Part shown: piece after piece, positions 1 through 12,247 of the stretch
How the letters are laid out: the number at the start of each line of letters is the position of its first letter
Numbering within the stretch: position 1 is the stretch's first letter
Origin: Plantago ovata
Lineage: Eukaryota > Streptophyta > Magnoliopsida > Lamiales > Plantaginaceae
DNA: 64,000 nucleotides
Direction: 5' to 3'
Assembly (NCBI GenBank): GCA_028274465.1
Contig: CM051455.1
Coordinates: forward strand, 132,590,096-132,654,095
The notes under the pieces: model-generated
Database searches by the model: none
Told to the model about the DNA's origin: nothing
What the model saw: the letters and a program-made list of their open reading frames with translations, nothing else
Program-made: the position numbers and the translations under genes

Positions 1-2643
1 GTTTCTCCAATTCTCGAAGTGATTGGATAGAACCATAAATGGGTTTGCAAAATATACAATTGATACTTTATAAATTTTGTCCATTTCTTAAAATGAGTCA
101 TCAAATAAAGCTAGCACCTGAAGTTGCTATGCATGTGTATATATCACAAAAGATGTGTATCTCTGGAGCTTTAGCCCAGCTTATGTCAAGTTGAATTGAC
201 AAATAAGGCTCCTGAAATGATTGGACATACATTACGAATGGTTGTGACTTGTGATCATCGAAAAGATTTGACACCAACCATGATTGATCATTTGGCAAAT
301 ATGTACTTTATGTACAACGATGAAATGAGTTTGATGATATCTCATGTACATCAACGATTTTTTTCAAATTGAGGCATCTGAATTGCTATTAGAGTTTATG
401 CCAAAAGCCATGATCACTATATTATATCTCGAAAGAAAATGATTGCTACATACTATGGACATTCCATGTACCATAAGTGATTTGAAAATATCATAGTGTT
501 AATATGCACTTCATGTGATGAAGAAAATATTTGTGATTAGCCCCTGGATTGCATCACTATGCGTAAACAATATTGCGAAGGCATGAAATATGATACCATG
601 ATGTGTGCACATCATAAACAATCTCGCCAACTTGAAGTTGAGAGAAAGTATTATTTTGGTGATACAAGAAATCAATTGATCTGAGGCTACTTGAATATTG
701 AGCATCTCTTATGAATGAAAATCCTTGAGTATCATATTCTCAAAATGAAAGAAAGATGACACACATATACTCTCGATATTGAGAAAGGAATTCACATAGT
801 TATCATATTAGTTGATATCAAATTTATCCAATCCCCATTCCCTGAAGTGAATGTGAGTTCTTAGATTTTATACATGGTGCAACAAGTAATTCACCAGTGT
901 GATTGATGCTATTTTCACCTCAAGTGAAAGAGAAATCCATGAGTATACTGATTTCAATATTCCTAAAGTTTGAAAGTATACACTCATTCCAATATTCTTG
1001 TGAGAATAATTAAAGGTTCCAGGGGAGTAATCGTTGTGAAGAGCACAATAAATTACTTGGAAAAATTGTGCCAAGAAGATCACAAATTAGACCCACTTCA
1101 TGAAGAAGTTGGATATTGTCTTGCCAATATGTCATAGACAATGACTCGTATAATGTCACATATTATGGCCAAATTCAAACATTTATTGTGTACGAGCATT
1201 GTATTGAAATTAACCATTTGCAAATTGGAGCAAACTATAAGTTGGGCATGCATGCACAAGCGACTATATCGCATATAAAGACATGAAAAATGACATAGAT
1301 GTGACAAATATGGCCATCTGGGTACAAAATTACCCGTTTATGAGAAACTTGAAGTTTTCCTTGTGTGAAATGTGCTGAAAGCTTTCTCGTATTGTAATAA
1401 TATTATCTGAATGGCAAGACACAATATCGAGATTAAGCATGCTAATGGAGATCAAAATGAACAATGTTGCACTCATGCATTTATGAGAATGAATATATGT
1501 GGCTAGACGTCCACTAAATAATTTGAGAATTGAGTATATTACTCAAATAATTTGATCTCTTATTCGGGGTAAATTTATGTTTCAGCACATCGAAAACCCA
1601 ACTGCTAGAGTTATACACTCTCATATGCATCTCCTGAAGAGAACTCATACATGAAGCCTATTAGATACAAGTATGAGTATATTATTATCTAAGCTGGCAT
1701 GATCAATATCCTTATGAGCCCCAATAATACTAATCCTTGAATTAGTTTTTCCCAGCTTAGGGGAGGGAGAACATGACAAGCTGATCAAAACAAATTCATC
1801 GTATGCATTGATTCCCACATATCTGATAGTTCAAACTTGAACTAAAATACGAAATGCAATTTTCAGCTTCATGTTACTATTTCAACATTTCAAACATGAA
1901 ATTATATAATTTGAATGTAGACAACTATGACCCTATTTGTGGCATACCGAGCTACATATCAGTTATATATATGACATGTGTTGAGAATTGAATATCTTGC
2001 CGATTGTGATTCATGCACCGGAAGTGCAACATTTAAATTATGTGGTTCCATCATTACAGAAATAATGGCAAGAAATGCAGTTGGTACGTTCTAGCGTAAA
2101 ATAGGCATATACAAGTGATGCCCATATATTGAGATATCTGAAAATAATAATAGATGGCCTGTAGACATGAAAATGGTACCTGCATAATGCATATTCAGAT
2201 ATCCACAATCAGTACTGAATCAAATAAAGAGATTTGATTATTGAATATACCAGTATACATGGAACCGAGAGTCTAAAAAGCATATGCAGATTTTCAATGG
2301 ATGTATACTATTGTACATGTAAAGGGGATCTTACATGTAAATCCATTTATGTCGACACAATGATGATAGAAAATGAGCTCATGGACTTGATGTCCATTTT
2401 ATTGATGAATTCGAAATTCCCTACGGTATCGTTGCATTATCGAGTCAAATTTCATGTGCATCTAGATACTAAGTCATGCATCATTCATATTATTGTTACA
2501 TCATCTATGCTAGTTTTTAAGTTTCGTAATGCATACATATTATTTATCATATGATCTTACTCTAAAGTGACCACCTTTGATTATTTGTGGTGCACATGAA
2601 TTGTCATTTAATTGACACATTGAAATTTCTATATATATGATCT

Positions 2644-2785
2644 ATGATGATCATTATCAATTGAGAACTCGTCCTAGAAGAGACTAGAGTTATCATGTTA
2701 TAAAACATGAATATATGATGATCAATATCAATTGAGAACTCGTCCTGGAAGAGACTAGAGTTATCATGTTATAAAACATGAACAT
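2644..2785. repeat. Two tandem copies of a 71-bp unit
   Basis: Two adjacent 71-bp copies (2,644-2,714 and 2,715-2,785) differ at only a few positions. Each contains GAGAACTCGTCC and ATCATGTTATAAAACATGA. They lie inside the degenerate copia body. Confidence 0.85.
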
Positions 2786-3881
2786 TCATTGAATTGACAA
2801 TGAGATTTATATGTTCCAAGAACAATTATGAGAGATAATGATTTTACTCTCTACTGGAAATTAGTCCCGGAAGGACAAGTGGATAGAGATATCATGTTGA
2901 CAAACATGAATCAATCGATGAGAAAAGTTCTTGAAGAACTCAATTTTGGTACTATTGAGTCTCTATCCATACATGGCATCACAAAATTGATAAGTATATC
3001 GAGTGTATTCACTATCAAGTGGAACAAGAGAATTATGAATAATATTCTCGAGATTCCTACAAATATTATTGCCTAAGGAAATGTAAACTCAACCTAATAT
3101 TTGAGTATGGCAAAGTATGAATAACCATACATGAAGTTTGGTTATGTTATGAAAGAGATAAATGTTTTTGACCTCCTGAAGAAGGTATATGAATGGAGAT
3201 GATGATCAAGCAACAGTAAGAATATTGCGCACCATACAAGTTGCTACACTCTTTTTCCCTTCGACTAGGTTTTTATCCCAATGGGTTTTTCCTAGCAAGG
3301 TTTTTAACGAGGTAGCATTATTAGCGCATATATGTGTATAACTATCTCCAAATCTCCATGGTGATAATATACTTGCAAAAGGGAAGTATTATATACCCTT
3401 GTTTGCTATTTTACAAATATGACGGAGATATATGAATATTGAACTCATTTCAATATTACGAGATTGTTATGTTGAATTGTCCAAGTGACATATTTTGTTG
3501 GATCAACATAAAATACACATTGAAGAAATCAATGCTTCTAGTGTTCAAGAAGTTTTCACATGGAGTCAAAGCACATACCATTGAGGTTTTTAGCTATGGG
3601 CTACAAGATGAAGGTTCCATCCAAGTACACCATATTCACTCTATTGAAGATTTTGCATACTTGTTCAACATCACCAGTTCGGCGATTCATCGAGAAGATT
3701 GCACTATGAAGATTCAAAGATTTGAAGTGATGTTACAATCAGGGGAGACGGATACGCACTGCACTCTTTTTCCCTTGACTAAGTTTTTATCCCACTGGGT
3801 TTTCTTAGCAAGGTTTTTAACGAGGCAGTACTCTCACAAGCGTATTCGAGATTCTTCAACTCATGTTTCATTCAAGGGGAG

Positions 3882-4093
3882 TGTTATGAATAATTATAGG
3901 AATGTAACAAGAGTTTACTTATCTCTCTAGTTTGTTATGTATATCTCTCTAGTCTGTTATTATCAGATAAACTTTAGAGATACTTTACTACTTGTATATA
4001 TACTCTCCATGTACTGTCATATTGATTAAGGAAGAATAATACATTCTATTCCCATTATTATTCAACACATTGCTTATTGTTATTTCTTTAACA
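3882..4093 (+). repeat. 3' LTR of the left-edge copia element
   Basis: The LTR starts TGTTATGAAT right after the purine tract CAAGGGGAG (3,873-3,881) and ends TTTAACA, giving TGTTA/TAACA ends over 212 bp. The 5' partner lies outside the window, so the right boundary is inferred from the ends alone. Confidence 0.6.
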
Positions 4094-4790
4094 AGACACT
4101 TCAATAACTTTTGAAAAATATTACAAAAGCGTTACAGACCTGAAGCCGACCTCTGAATGCTTATTGTTGATCTGTTCGATCTTGAGGATTTTGCACTATA
4201 CTACCCAATCAATTAAAGAACTAACAATTCACACTTATTCTTTAAAATAAAAGGCTAGGGAAAAGAAAATTCATTTTCCATTAGATGAAGGATCGCAATC
4301 TTTTCAACTTGGAGTTTTTTTTTATTCTTTTTTTATAGTTTCCCTTTCTGATTAATTAACAATAATATATGTTGGTTGATATGGACTACGTCTACTCACA
4401 TCAACCTCAAAAAAGGATACTCCTAAAGGGGTTATTAAACGTAATAGCAATTTTACTAAACGTTGGAAATTTATTTGTAATTTACAGAATGACTCTTATT
4501 TTACAAGTATTACAAATAAATCCCAAACTTACTAAATTCATACAAATTATCATAAACAATTGCAACTATAATAAATTCATCAATTATACTTTACCACAAA
4601 CACTCCCTAAAACAAATACACTCATAAATATAAATTATTAACATGAAATGATCACTTGAACAAAAAATGATCAAATGATACTTCCGAACTTCCAAAAATT
4701 GATAAATTTGATACTAAATTCAAGTGTTCTAAAAATTAACATTTAAATTCAAACTCAAAAAAAAAAAAAAAAGAAAAAAAAAAAAATAGC

Positions 4791-4876
4791 AGCAGCAACC
4801 CGTTTGCAGCCCCCAACGGGCTGGTGCTAGTGACTAGCTGCTGCTAATGACTAGCACCAGCCCAACGGGTTGCTGC
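4791..4876. repeat. GC-rich inverted repeat (hairpin) in AT-rich DNA
   Basis: The right arm at 4,849-4,876 (ACTAGCACCAGCCCAACGGG then TTGCTGCT) pairs with the left arm at 4,791-4,831. The left arm carries about 14 extra bases in its middle. The loop is GACTAGCTGCTGCTAATG. A long A-rich tract sits immediately left. No target-site duplication was seen. Confidence 0.75.
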
Positions 4877-5020
4877 TCTCTTTTCTTTTAATTAATTTAT
4901 TTATTTTTTTAAACTTTTTATATAAAGAAAATTAAAAAAAATTGTAAATTTATAAATTTATAGATACTTTATTATAAATTTATAAATTTTTTTTTGGTAG
5001 ATTTATAAATTTATAGATAC

Positions 5021-5114
5021 TTTATTACAAATTTACAAATCAAGGTGTGAAATGAGTTTGATGATAGTTTATTACAAATTTACAAATCAAGGTGTGGAAT
5101 GAGTTTGATGATAT
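5021..5114. repeat. Two tandem copies of a 47-bp unit
   Basis: Copies at 5,021-5,067 and 5,068-5,114 each read TTTATTACAAATTTACAAAT, then CAAGGTGTG, then AATGAGTTTGATGAT. The phrase AAATGAGTTTGATGATATC also occurs at 324-343 in the left copia wreck. Confidence 0.8.
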
Positions 5115-6351
5115 CTCTTGGTGTGTTCTTCAAATTGAATTGAAATATGTTGATTAGGTTATTGATTTAGGGGCTTGATTTATTTAAGGTGGAATTGTGA
5201 TGATTTTAAAAGTATTGGGTTAATTTGTAAAATTATAAATTTATAGATATTTTATGTAATTTACAATAAATTTCCAACATTTAGTAAATCTATATTCCGA
5301 CGTTTAATATTTGCCCTCCTAAAATAGATGGGAAAATCTGAACTTGGAAACCATATTCATTTTCAAGGATTATTAATTAACGTAAATAAACACGGTATTT
5401 AATTCCCAGCCACACTCTCTCACGACGAGGTGAGAATCAGAAAGGAAACGAGCACAGCGAGAAACGTACTTGCAACTTACAAGATTATCCTTTAACAAAA
5501 AACAAAGATAAATTCACCAAAACAAAGATTAACTTTGCTAATTGAGAAAACCCTAACCTAGTAGCTTTCGTGCTTTAATCAAACGTGATAGTAGTATATT
5601 TTAATCAATGCGTTACCAATCGGCTTAAGCTATCGAGTTAAACTAAACTAGTGTTGTCACTTTCGGGATCAAATATTTAATTTAGAGCCATTAAATAGTT
5701 GGCTTTCTAAAAGTAGTTCAGATACTAATTCATTAGAACAACTTGCAGACAAATTTTCTCATAATCTTTAATTTATTCGTATGGCAAAAAGTAGGGAAAT
5801 TTTTTAGTTTATGTACCGTAACTTTATCTCACTTTAGTTTTTGTACCATAACTTTTCACTTGTTAATTTATGTACCACATGTTTATCCCAACTTTAATTT
5901 TAGTACTCCGGTGGTAGTTTTCGGTAGAATTAGGGTTTTTGGTCTAATTCATCTCCAATTTAGTGAATTAGACATCAGAGCGCATTAATTCGCGCATTCG
6001 AACTTGACTAATTCACCTGAAATGAAAATAAACTTATACGAACAAATATTTTTAATTTTTTTAAAAATAAAAAAAGTAATTCTTTCGACAATACGTAACT
6101 AGCAAATAGAAAAAAGTATTTTTTTTATTTTTTTAGAAAATAAAAAATATATAATTTTTACGGAACTAGATATTTTTTTTTTCTTTTTATGAAAAATATA
6201 TCATGGCAAACGATAAATTAATAATAATAATCATAAAAAATGTATTGTCGAAAGAATTAGTAATGATTTTTTTATTTTAAATTATTTTTAAAAAACAACT
6301 TGTTCATTTTACTTTGTTTATTTTCTAAAAAATTTGAACTTTTAGCTCTAT

Positions 6352-6787
6352 AAACTTGAACCTATAACTCTATAAACTTGAACTTTTAGCTCTTGTGTCG
6401 TATCTCTTCAATGTCGATGCTCTCATATATATAGTGGTAGAAAGTCTTGTTCGAAATCTATTAGGAACCGTGTGGAATGAATCTGGACGCTTAAGCTTCA
6501 GTCTTCTATTAGGAAACGACTTCTTCATGTTAAACTCCTTTTCCTTTTAGAACTTGATTTCCTTTTAGAGTTCTTCCTTGAATAAGTCTCTTCCTTCTTG
6601 AATTCTAATAATTCCATAAGCTAATAAACTTCCCGCACAAGTAAAACAACTACAGCTGTGGAACAATTAGTGTTAGAATAGGTAAAACAATAAAAGTCCG
6701 TTAAGTGCTCTGTTTCCAGTGATAACGGGTTGAGTGAACCTCCAGGTAAACCTATAGGTCAACCTCCGTAAAACAGCGACACTTACA
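6352..6787 (-). repeat. LTR copy (3' LTR) of a SIRE/Maximus-like copia element
   Basis: On the minus strand this begins TGTAAGTGTCGC directly after the tract CAAAAAGGGGGAGAT (6,788-6,802), a typical polypurine tract for this lineage. It therefore reads as the 3' LTR of a minus-strand element. It is very similar over about 430 bp, in direct orientation, to 9,027-9,458. The left end is uncertain because the match stops near 6,352 without a clear TG. Confidence 0.6.
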
Positions 6788-9026
6788 ATCTCCCCCTTTT
6801 TGCCTATTCTACACATCACTAAACATGCACAGTTAGATCAATAAAACATTACCAGTGCATCAAAACTAACTACAGCTTAGTACTTAAACACATGCAGAAA
6901 ATACTACTTAGACTTAGGATTAAATTAATTGTCAGAATAAGAATTCAATGAAAACCAAAATAAGGATCAAAAGGTTAGATTCCAAATCATCACATCACAT
7001 CAAGCAGACCTAGCACGACTTTGCATCTTCTCCCCCTTATGAATCTTCTCCCCCTTATGAATCTTCTCCCCTTTGATCAGAACCCTTTCTTCTTTTTCTA
7101 GATGAACTGTGCACTTCTCCCGCTTGAGGTGTGGAATCGGCAAAAAGAAACTCAGACCGTAGTGTCAATCTCAACATCCCGGAGAGATATCATCCTAACA
7201 AAGTTCTATTACCCTAGCTCGCTTAGTTTCAATCTCAACATCCCGTAGAGATATCATCCTATCAAAGTAAGTAAGCTAGAAGATAGCCATATCAAAACAT
7301 AATCCTCTGTAGAGAAAACCATAATAAGGTACCAGTAACATCAGCAATAGAAGAACCAGGAACTGTAAAAATTGGAGGAGCAAACGCACTAACTTTGGTC
7401 GGATTGAGAGACAAACAGAGAAACAAGAGTTTTGGAGTTTGTGGGTAAGTGGAAAGGTGTTGTTTAGAAATAAACCAACCTTTACTGGTAAGGACATTTT
7501 TGGATCTTTTGGTAAGGCAAGGGTACACAAGAATAACTGTCACGATCCTCCAGAAAATTGTTTTGGTATGCTCCAAATTTTATATTTGTAATAGGGTTAG
7601 AAACCAAAGCACAAGATATATGGTATACCAATGAAGAAAAAAACAATTTTATAAAAGATTCAAGATAACAAAATAAACTTTAGGAATTAAACTAATGGAG
7701 GATCTGTCTATAGAGAAAATAAGTAGTCACTTTAACTAAAAACAAAAACAAGATCCTTTATAATCCCCAATGCATATGTGCACCCCCCCTTAAAAAAACC
7801 TACATGTACACCACCACCTAGACACGACTCAGAGAGTTTACCTAGACTCAAAAAAAATAAAAAAACACATTAACGAAAATTGAAATCACATAATTTCGCA
7901 AGACAGTCCAGAGGTGTTGGGTAAGGTGTTGTGCAACCTCCTGGGCAACACTCGATCAAGAAACTCAGTAATCATCAAAAGCCTCACCTGTATTTTTTCC
8001 TTTTCTATTTTTGAAGACGTTTGAAACAAGTTGTTCTCTGGTCTTTGTTTAAATCTCAGTGCAATGTCCATGGGCGATTTTGCAAAAATATTTTTTTAAA
8101 TGTTGTTCATTATTTGTAATGCAGTTTTTTGCATTTGTTTCTTTCCAAACCTTTATAGACTTGAGACCCAAAGATGTCAGAAACCGGAGACAAGTTTTAC
8201 CTTCCTTGCCTTTCGGGCCTTTGCGACACTTGTTTAGCTACAATTAGAGAATTCAAGGCCCCTAATGTGCTCTTTCTCCTGTTAATAAGGCATAGATATG
8301 CTCATAGAAAATTCAAGGTTTCTAGATATGAAATACTATTATTTGTCAATCACAAAAATTTGAGCTGCTCAAGCTCCAGGAGAGGGCTTCCAATAAGTGA
8401 GCAAAATAAGGGTCAACAGGGACTAGTAGTTTTTAAAGAGTTCCTCTTTCTCATGCATTCCAAGAAATCTTTAACAAGCTCTAACGACCCTAAACTCGTT
8501 TCAATTGGCATCTAGAGCTTGTTACTTTTCTTAAAGTAATTATTTTAGGTATATACGATGGATCCAGCCAAAGAAGGAAGACTTCAAGATGGTTTATTTT
8601 ATATTTTTTGGAAGAGGAATACTTCCATGAACATATTGAAAAAATGTAGGATCGGTATAACTTGCTTTAGATACAAATTACCTCAGCCAATAACGTAGAT
8701 TGACTACGGGGTTCAGTGAACACCTACGTCAACCTGCAGATTAACAAACACAAATAATATATATAAAATAAAGCACAGCGGAATATAAAGAAGAACCTGT
8801 GTTTGAAACTTTTCAAGCAGCTTTTGTAAGCTTGCTTGATGCCCAGTCAATGCAGAAAATCAATTAGAAAAGATCTTGTTCGTACAACGTTGTATACTCT
8901 CTATATCCATCCTAGAAAAACAACACTAGTCACCTATAAGATGATATAGAAACCAATCTATCTATCTACCTTCAATACGCTGTTAGAGAAGTCTAGAATA
9001 TAAACTAGTGTAAAAGACACAATAAA
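6788..9026 (-). mobile_element. Internal region of a degenerate SIRE-like copia element
   Basis: Next to the polypurine tract, 'CTTCTCCCCCTTATGAAT'-type repeats occur (7,026-7,075), as in the 3' non-coding part of SIRE-type elements. A 43-bp phrase is duplicated (7,160-7,202 and 7,228-7,268). No gag or pol domain is readable and no tRNA-Met primer site was found beside the right LTR. Around 8,690-8,755 there is a second LTR-start-like segment of a related subfamily. It is a relic or composite of several insertions rather than one clean element. Confidence 0.45.
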
Positions 9027-9458
9027 ACTATAAACCTATAACTCTATAAACTTGAACTTTTAGCTCTTGTGTCGTATCTCTTCAATGTCGATGCTCTCAT
9101 ATATATAGTGGTAGAAAGGCTTGTTCGAAATCTATTAGGAACCGTGTGGAATGAATCTGGACGCTTAAGCTTCAGTCTTCTATTAGGAAACGACTTCTTC
9201 ATGTTAAACTCCTTTTCTTTTAGAACTTGATTTCCTTTTAGAGTTCTTCCTTGAATAAGTCTCTTCCTTCTTGAATTCTGATAATTCCATAAGCTAATAA
9301 ACTTCCTGCACAAGTAAAACAACTACAGTTGTGGAACAATTAGTGTTAGAATATGTAAAACAATAAAAGTCGGTTAAGTGCTCTGTTTCCAGTGATACGG
9401 GGTTGAGTGAACCTCCAGGTAAACCTAGATCAACCTCCGTAAAATAGCGACACTTACA
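9027..9458 (-). repeat. Second LTR copy of the SIRE-like element
   Basis: Near-identical, same-orientation copy of 6,352-6,787, ending on the plus strand GCGACACTTACA. Either it is the 5' LTR of the element at 6.8-9.0 kb or a separate truncated LTR. The bases following it (TTATT) were not found as a convincing TSD at the left copy. Confidence 0.55.
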
Positions 9459-11185
9459 TTATTAAATCCTTGAACTTATCACACTATATCTTCTTGGACT
9501 ATAATTTTATTTTCCAGAACATAAGATCGAGCTCCCTCGGTACAGGGGTGTGGCTTACCAACTCTATATTCGATCTATATATGTCGTTGAATTTAATATA
9601 ATTTACACGCGAAATCAGGAAACTGATCATCTGAATGGCGCGCATTTGTTGTTGAAAACTTGAATAAATTTGGTGAGTTAAGTTGAAGGAGTAACGTAAC
9701 GATGACTTTGAAATAAAAACAACATATACACAATGACATGACATGAAATGAAGACGACTTACATATGAACTGAACTAAATTGCGGCTGAATAAATTACAT
9801 ACAAGTACAACAATTAGCTAGTATAATTAACATTCATCGATCTGAAAGCTCACTTTACCTTTATATATATTCAGGCTTACTTAGTAAGACTTCGAAGTTG
9901 GAGTACAATTCACAAATTGAAAGGTGAAGAGGACGTTGAAAATTATATGTATAGCTACGGTCTAATATATCAAAGAATATATATGGGTTCCGATAATTGG
10001 ACGGTGGAAATGACTTTCTCAACTATATATGACTTTCACAAGGATATATATATATATACTTCTTGAAAAATGATGTAGGGTACGTGTGGCAAAGTAAGTA
10101 TAATTATTATTAAAATTAAAATTTGTTCATTTCACATAATATTGAAAGTCGATCATAAACATGAGGAAGCTTTATCTTCTTTTAAACAATAAAAGACTGA
10201 AGAGAAAAACATCCAAAGAGTGTTTATAAATATATATAAAGCCTAACTTCTAGAGAAAATAAATTACTAAACAGAGTCCAAACACTGATAAAATGTGTTT
10301 TTCACCCTCTAGATAACCTTTGATGTCGAAATCCATTGTACATCATGGTGAAGCAATAATATTGACTAAGAACACCGTTTCTGCATGGAAAACACTAAAT
10401 TTTCGTCGAATTCTGGCAGTTCCACAAAATCTTCAGGTGCGCCATTTCAATTGCACCACATCTGGAAAATTAGACCTCGAACCACCCAATATTCTACCCT
10501 TCTCGTCCTAGTGACCCTGCGTGGGGGAAGATTAATAGGGAGAGTGATTTTAGGGGTGGTGGTTCTGGGGGCTTCAGTCCATGATTGCAAAAGATGTTGC
10601 AATGCCCGTTGCACTCATATTCCAATGCATCAAAAACGTTGCATGATCAGGTGCTCAGAACCATGTGAAAAGGGAAATCGTTGCCCCAATTCTGAAGCTC
10701 TTTTTCATCACTTTTAAAGCCGCACAACCAAATATGAAAATTAAAGAGTGATCATATATTTTATGATGTAATGTTACTGTTGAACTTAATGAATACTTAA
10801 TACATGGTTAATTTTATGCATTTTATGCGGACCAAATGGGTCTTTTTGGGGCTTGGCTGCTCCATCCCAACCCGATCCTATTCGATAACTATCTAATTTT
10901 TTAAAGGGAAACGTCCACCAACCCACTTAAATTCATACAAGAGTCATTTGTGGTCAAAGTTATCCATAATCTTTTAGTGCTATTTATGAATAATTAGTGA
11001 TCAAAGTCAATCCCACCCAAACAACGACACATTATTAGCGGGGCGGAGGAATATATCATAATCTTGCAAAGTACATGTAACAAAACCAGTTAATATAATA
11101 GAATATTGGAATGTTAACTCAGAGACTGTCGTTTTCTCGATACACTAACCTTAAGAGCAAATAAATCAAGACACAAAATTGTATT
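9459..11185. other. Intergenic DNA with one small cysteine-rich ORF
   Basis: Apart from the ORF at 10,385-10,717, no conserved coding or repeat signature was recognised. The stretch has AT dinucleotide runs near 10,040-10,060 and no tRNA or clear transposon ends. Confidence 0.5.
10385..10717 (+). CDS. Hypothetical cysteine-rich ORF, GASA/snakin-like spacing
   Basis: The 110-residue ORF has a hydrophobic stretch (RVILGVVVLGASV, about residues 54-66) followed by a cysteine-rich tail starting CKRCCNARC. The spacing C-x3-C-x3-C-x9-C-x3-C partly follows the first half of GASA/snakin peptides (C-x3-C-x3-C-x8-C-x3-C). The CC doublet, the VPPGT segment and the final CPCY of that family are absent. 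An N-terminal signal peptide is not convincing, and the 5' part may belong to another frame or exon. The safest reading is an unassigned cysteine-rich ORF or a decayed GASA-like exon; it could also be chance. Confidence 0.25.
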   Translation: MENTKFSSNSGSSTKSSGAPFQLHHIWKIRPRTTQYSTLLVLVTLRGGRLIGRVILGVVVLGASVHDCKRCCNARCTHIPMHQKRCMIRCSEPCEKGNRCPNSEALFHHF

Positions 11186-11193
11186 CTCTAGAA

Positions 11194-11582
11194 CAGTGGC
11201 GGAGACAATGGACCCCCCTGGAATTCTAATTATTACTAATGTAGTACTCAAAATTAACTAAATTTCATCTGGCCGAGTGGTTTGACCCAGCTGGAAGCTG
11301 TAGCAGGTCATGTGTTCGAGTCATACAACACGATAATAATATTGTTTCTTGTCTCTTCATCTATTTTTTCCCTAACCTTAATCTAAATTTTTTTTTGCTT
11401 TCATCAATTTTCTCGCCCCTACACTTTTAATTTACTCTTTTTTGCTCCCATAGATTCATTAGTATTTTTTCCAACTCTTTTAATTCTACCCTTTCATGTT
11501 TTATCCTCCACAAATGGCCCTATCATACTTTTTGCATATTAAATCTCAACCCCCCTCAAATGTGCTCCTGGATTCGCCACTG
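11194..11582. mobile_element. Non-autonomous hAT element (MITE), 389 bp
   Basis: The ends CAGTGGCGGAG...TTCGCCACTG form hAT-type terminal inverted repeats. They are flanked by a perfect 8-bp target duplication CTCTAGAA (11,186-11,193 and 11,583-11,590). There is no transposase. The interior carries tRNA-promoter-like boxes at about 11,272-11,322. Confidence 0.92.
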
Positions 11583-11776
11583 CTCTAGAATACAAACAGT
11601 GTGAATGTGAACATTACTTTTTCGGCCTTTATTGTTTCTTTGTTCTTGTATCTAGCTAAGGGAGGCTTACTGGTAGGACTAGCTTTGTGGCCTTATTTAT
11701 GTCCTTTTGTTGCTCTGACAGGTTTAGATATTTTTCGTTGGTTGTAAGTTGGATTTCGTTCTCGAGTATTCCTTAT

Positions 11777-12132
11777 TGATGCAGCGTGCGTGGACAGGCA
11801 AGGAAGAATGATAATTCAAATCTTCATTGATTCCGCAGAATATTAAAGAATTGAAGGATTTTATCAAAGTTCATTGATTCTACCTAAAAATATAAAAAAT
11901 TGACAGATTTGTGAGAAAAAAATCAACTTTTTATTCAATAATCAAAATATAACTGAATGAAAATAACAATGGGCATGTATTTAAATAGTAGAACCTAACT
12001 TGTTGGAAAAGAAAAAGAAACCAAATACGAAACTAAGTTTAATACTAAAACCTAACTTGCTAGAAAAGAAAAACAAACCTAAAATTATAAAACATATCCA
12101 TCTTCGAATTTATTGCTCCGACTCCCGCATCA
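11777..12132 (-). repeat. 3' LTR of the CTTAT element
   Basis: This is a 356-bp LTR. It matches 13,288-13,989 closely once the 338-bp solo LTR and its 5-bp TSD are removed from the right copy. Confidence 0.88.
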
Positions 12133-12247
12133 TTCTATCCTACTTAAAGAAAACTCGTCATCGAGTTTTATGTAGGCAAGGAAGATCAAAATCCGATAAA
12201 GCACATGTCGACGAAGACGAACCATGTTGTTAGGAAAATCAATTACT

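Larger units (their letters stand above)
1..4093 (+). mobile_element. Degenerate Ty1/copia retrotransposon, 5' part outside the window
   Basis: No open frame survives, but copia landmarks appear in order. Near 1,600-1,770 there is a trace of the integrase C-terminal stretch (an EP-type segment followed by a degenerate FPxLGGE motif). Near 2,100 there is a HILRYLK-like segment from the RT/RNase H linker. At 3,560-3,730 degenerate text matches the RNase H tail region of copia (KH..., YGLQ, a degenerate LADLFTK). The common copia 3' signature (wording like 'GGTTTTTATCCCA...GGGTTTT...AAGGTTTTTAACGAGGCA') occurs at 3,263-3,315 and again at 3,778-3,826. A purine tract and LTR close the element. Stops and frameshifts are everywhere, so it is dead. 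The lineage was not determined. Confidence 0.7.
4094..6350. other. AT-rich intergenic region, no gene recognised
   Basis: ORFs here are short and have no recognisable motif. The stretch holds a GC-rich hairpin (4,791-4,876), a 47-bp tandem pair (5,021-5,114), and near 5,800-5,910 several degenerate repeats of a 'TTTATGTACCGTAACTTT' phrase, a type of non-coding repeat seen in plant intergenic DNA. Poly-A/T runs are frequent. Confidence 0.6.

Noticed and set aside
101..1307. Several minus-strand ORFs in the first 1.3 kb
   Set aside because: No conserved motif; they lie antisense to a decayed plus-strand copia element.
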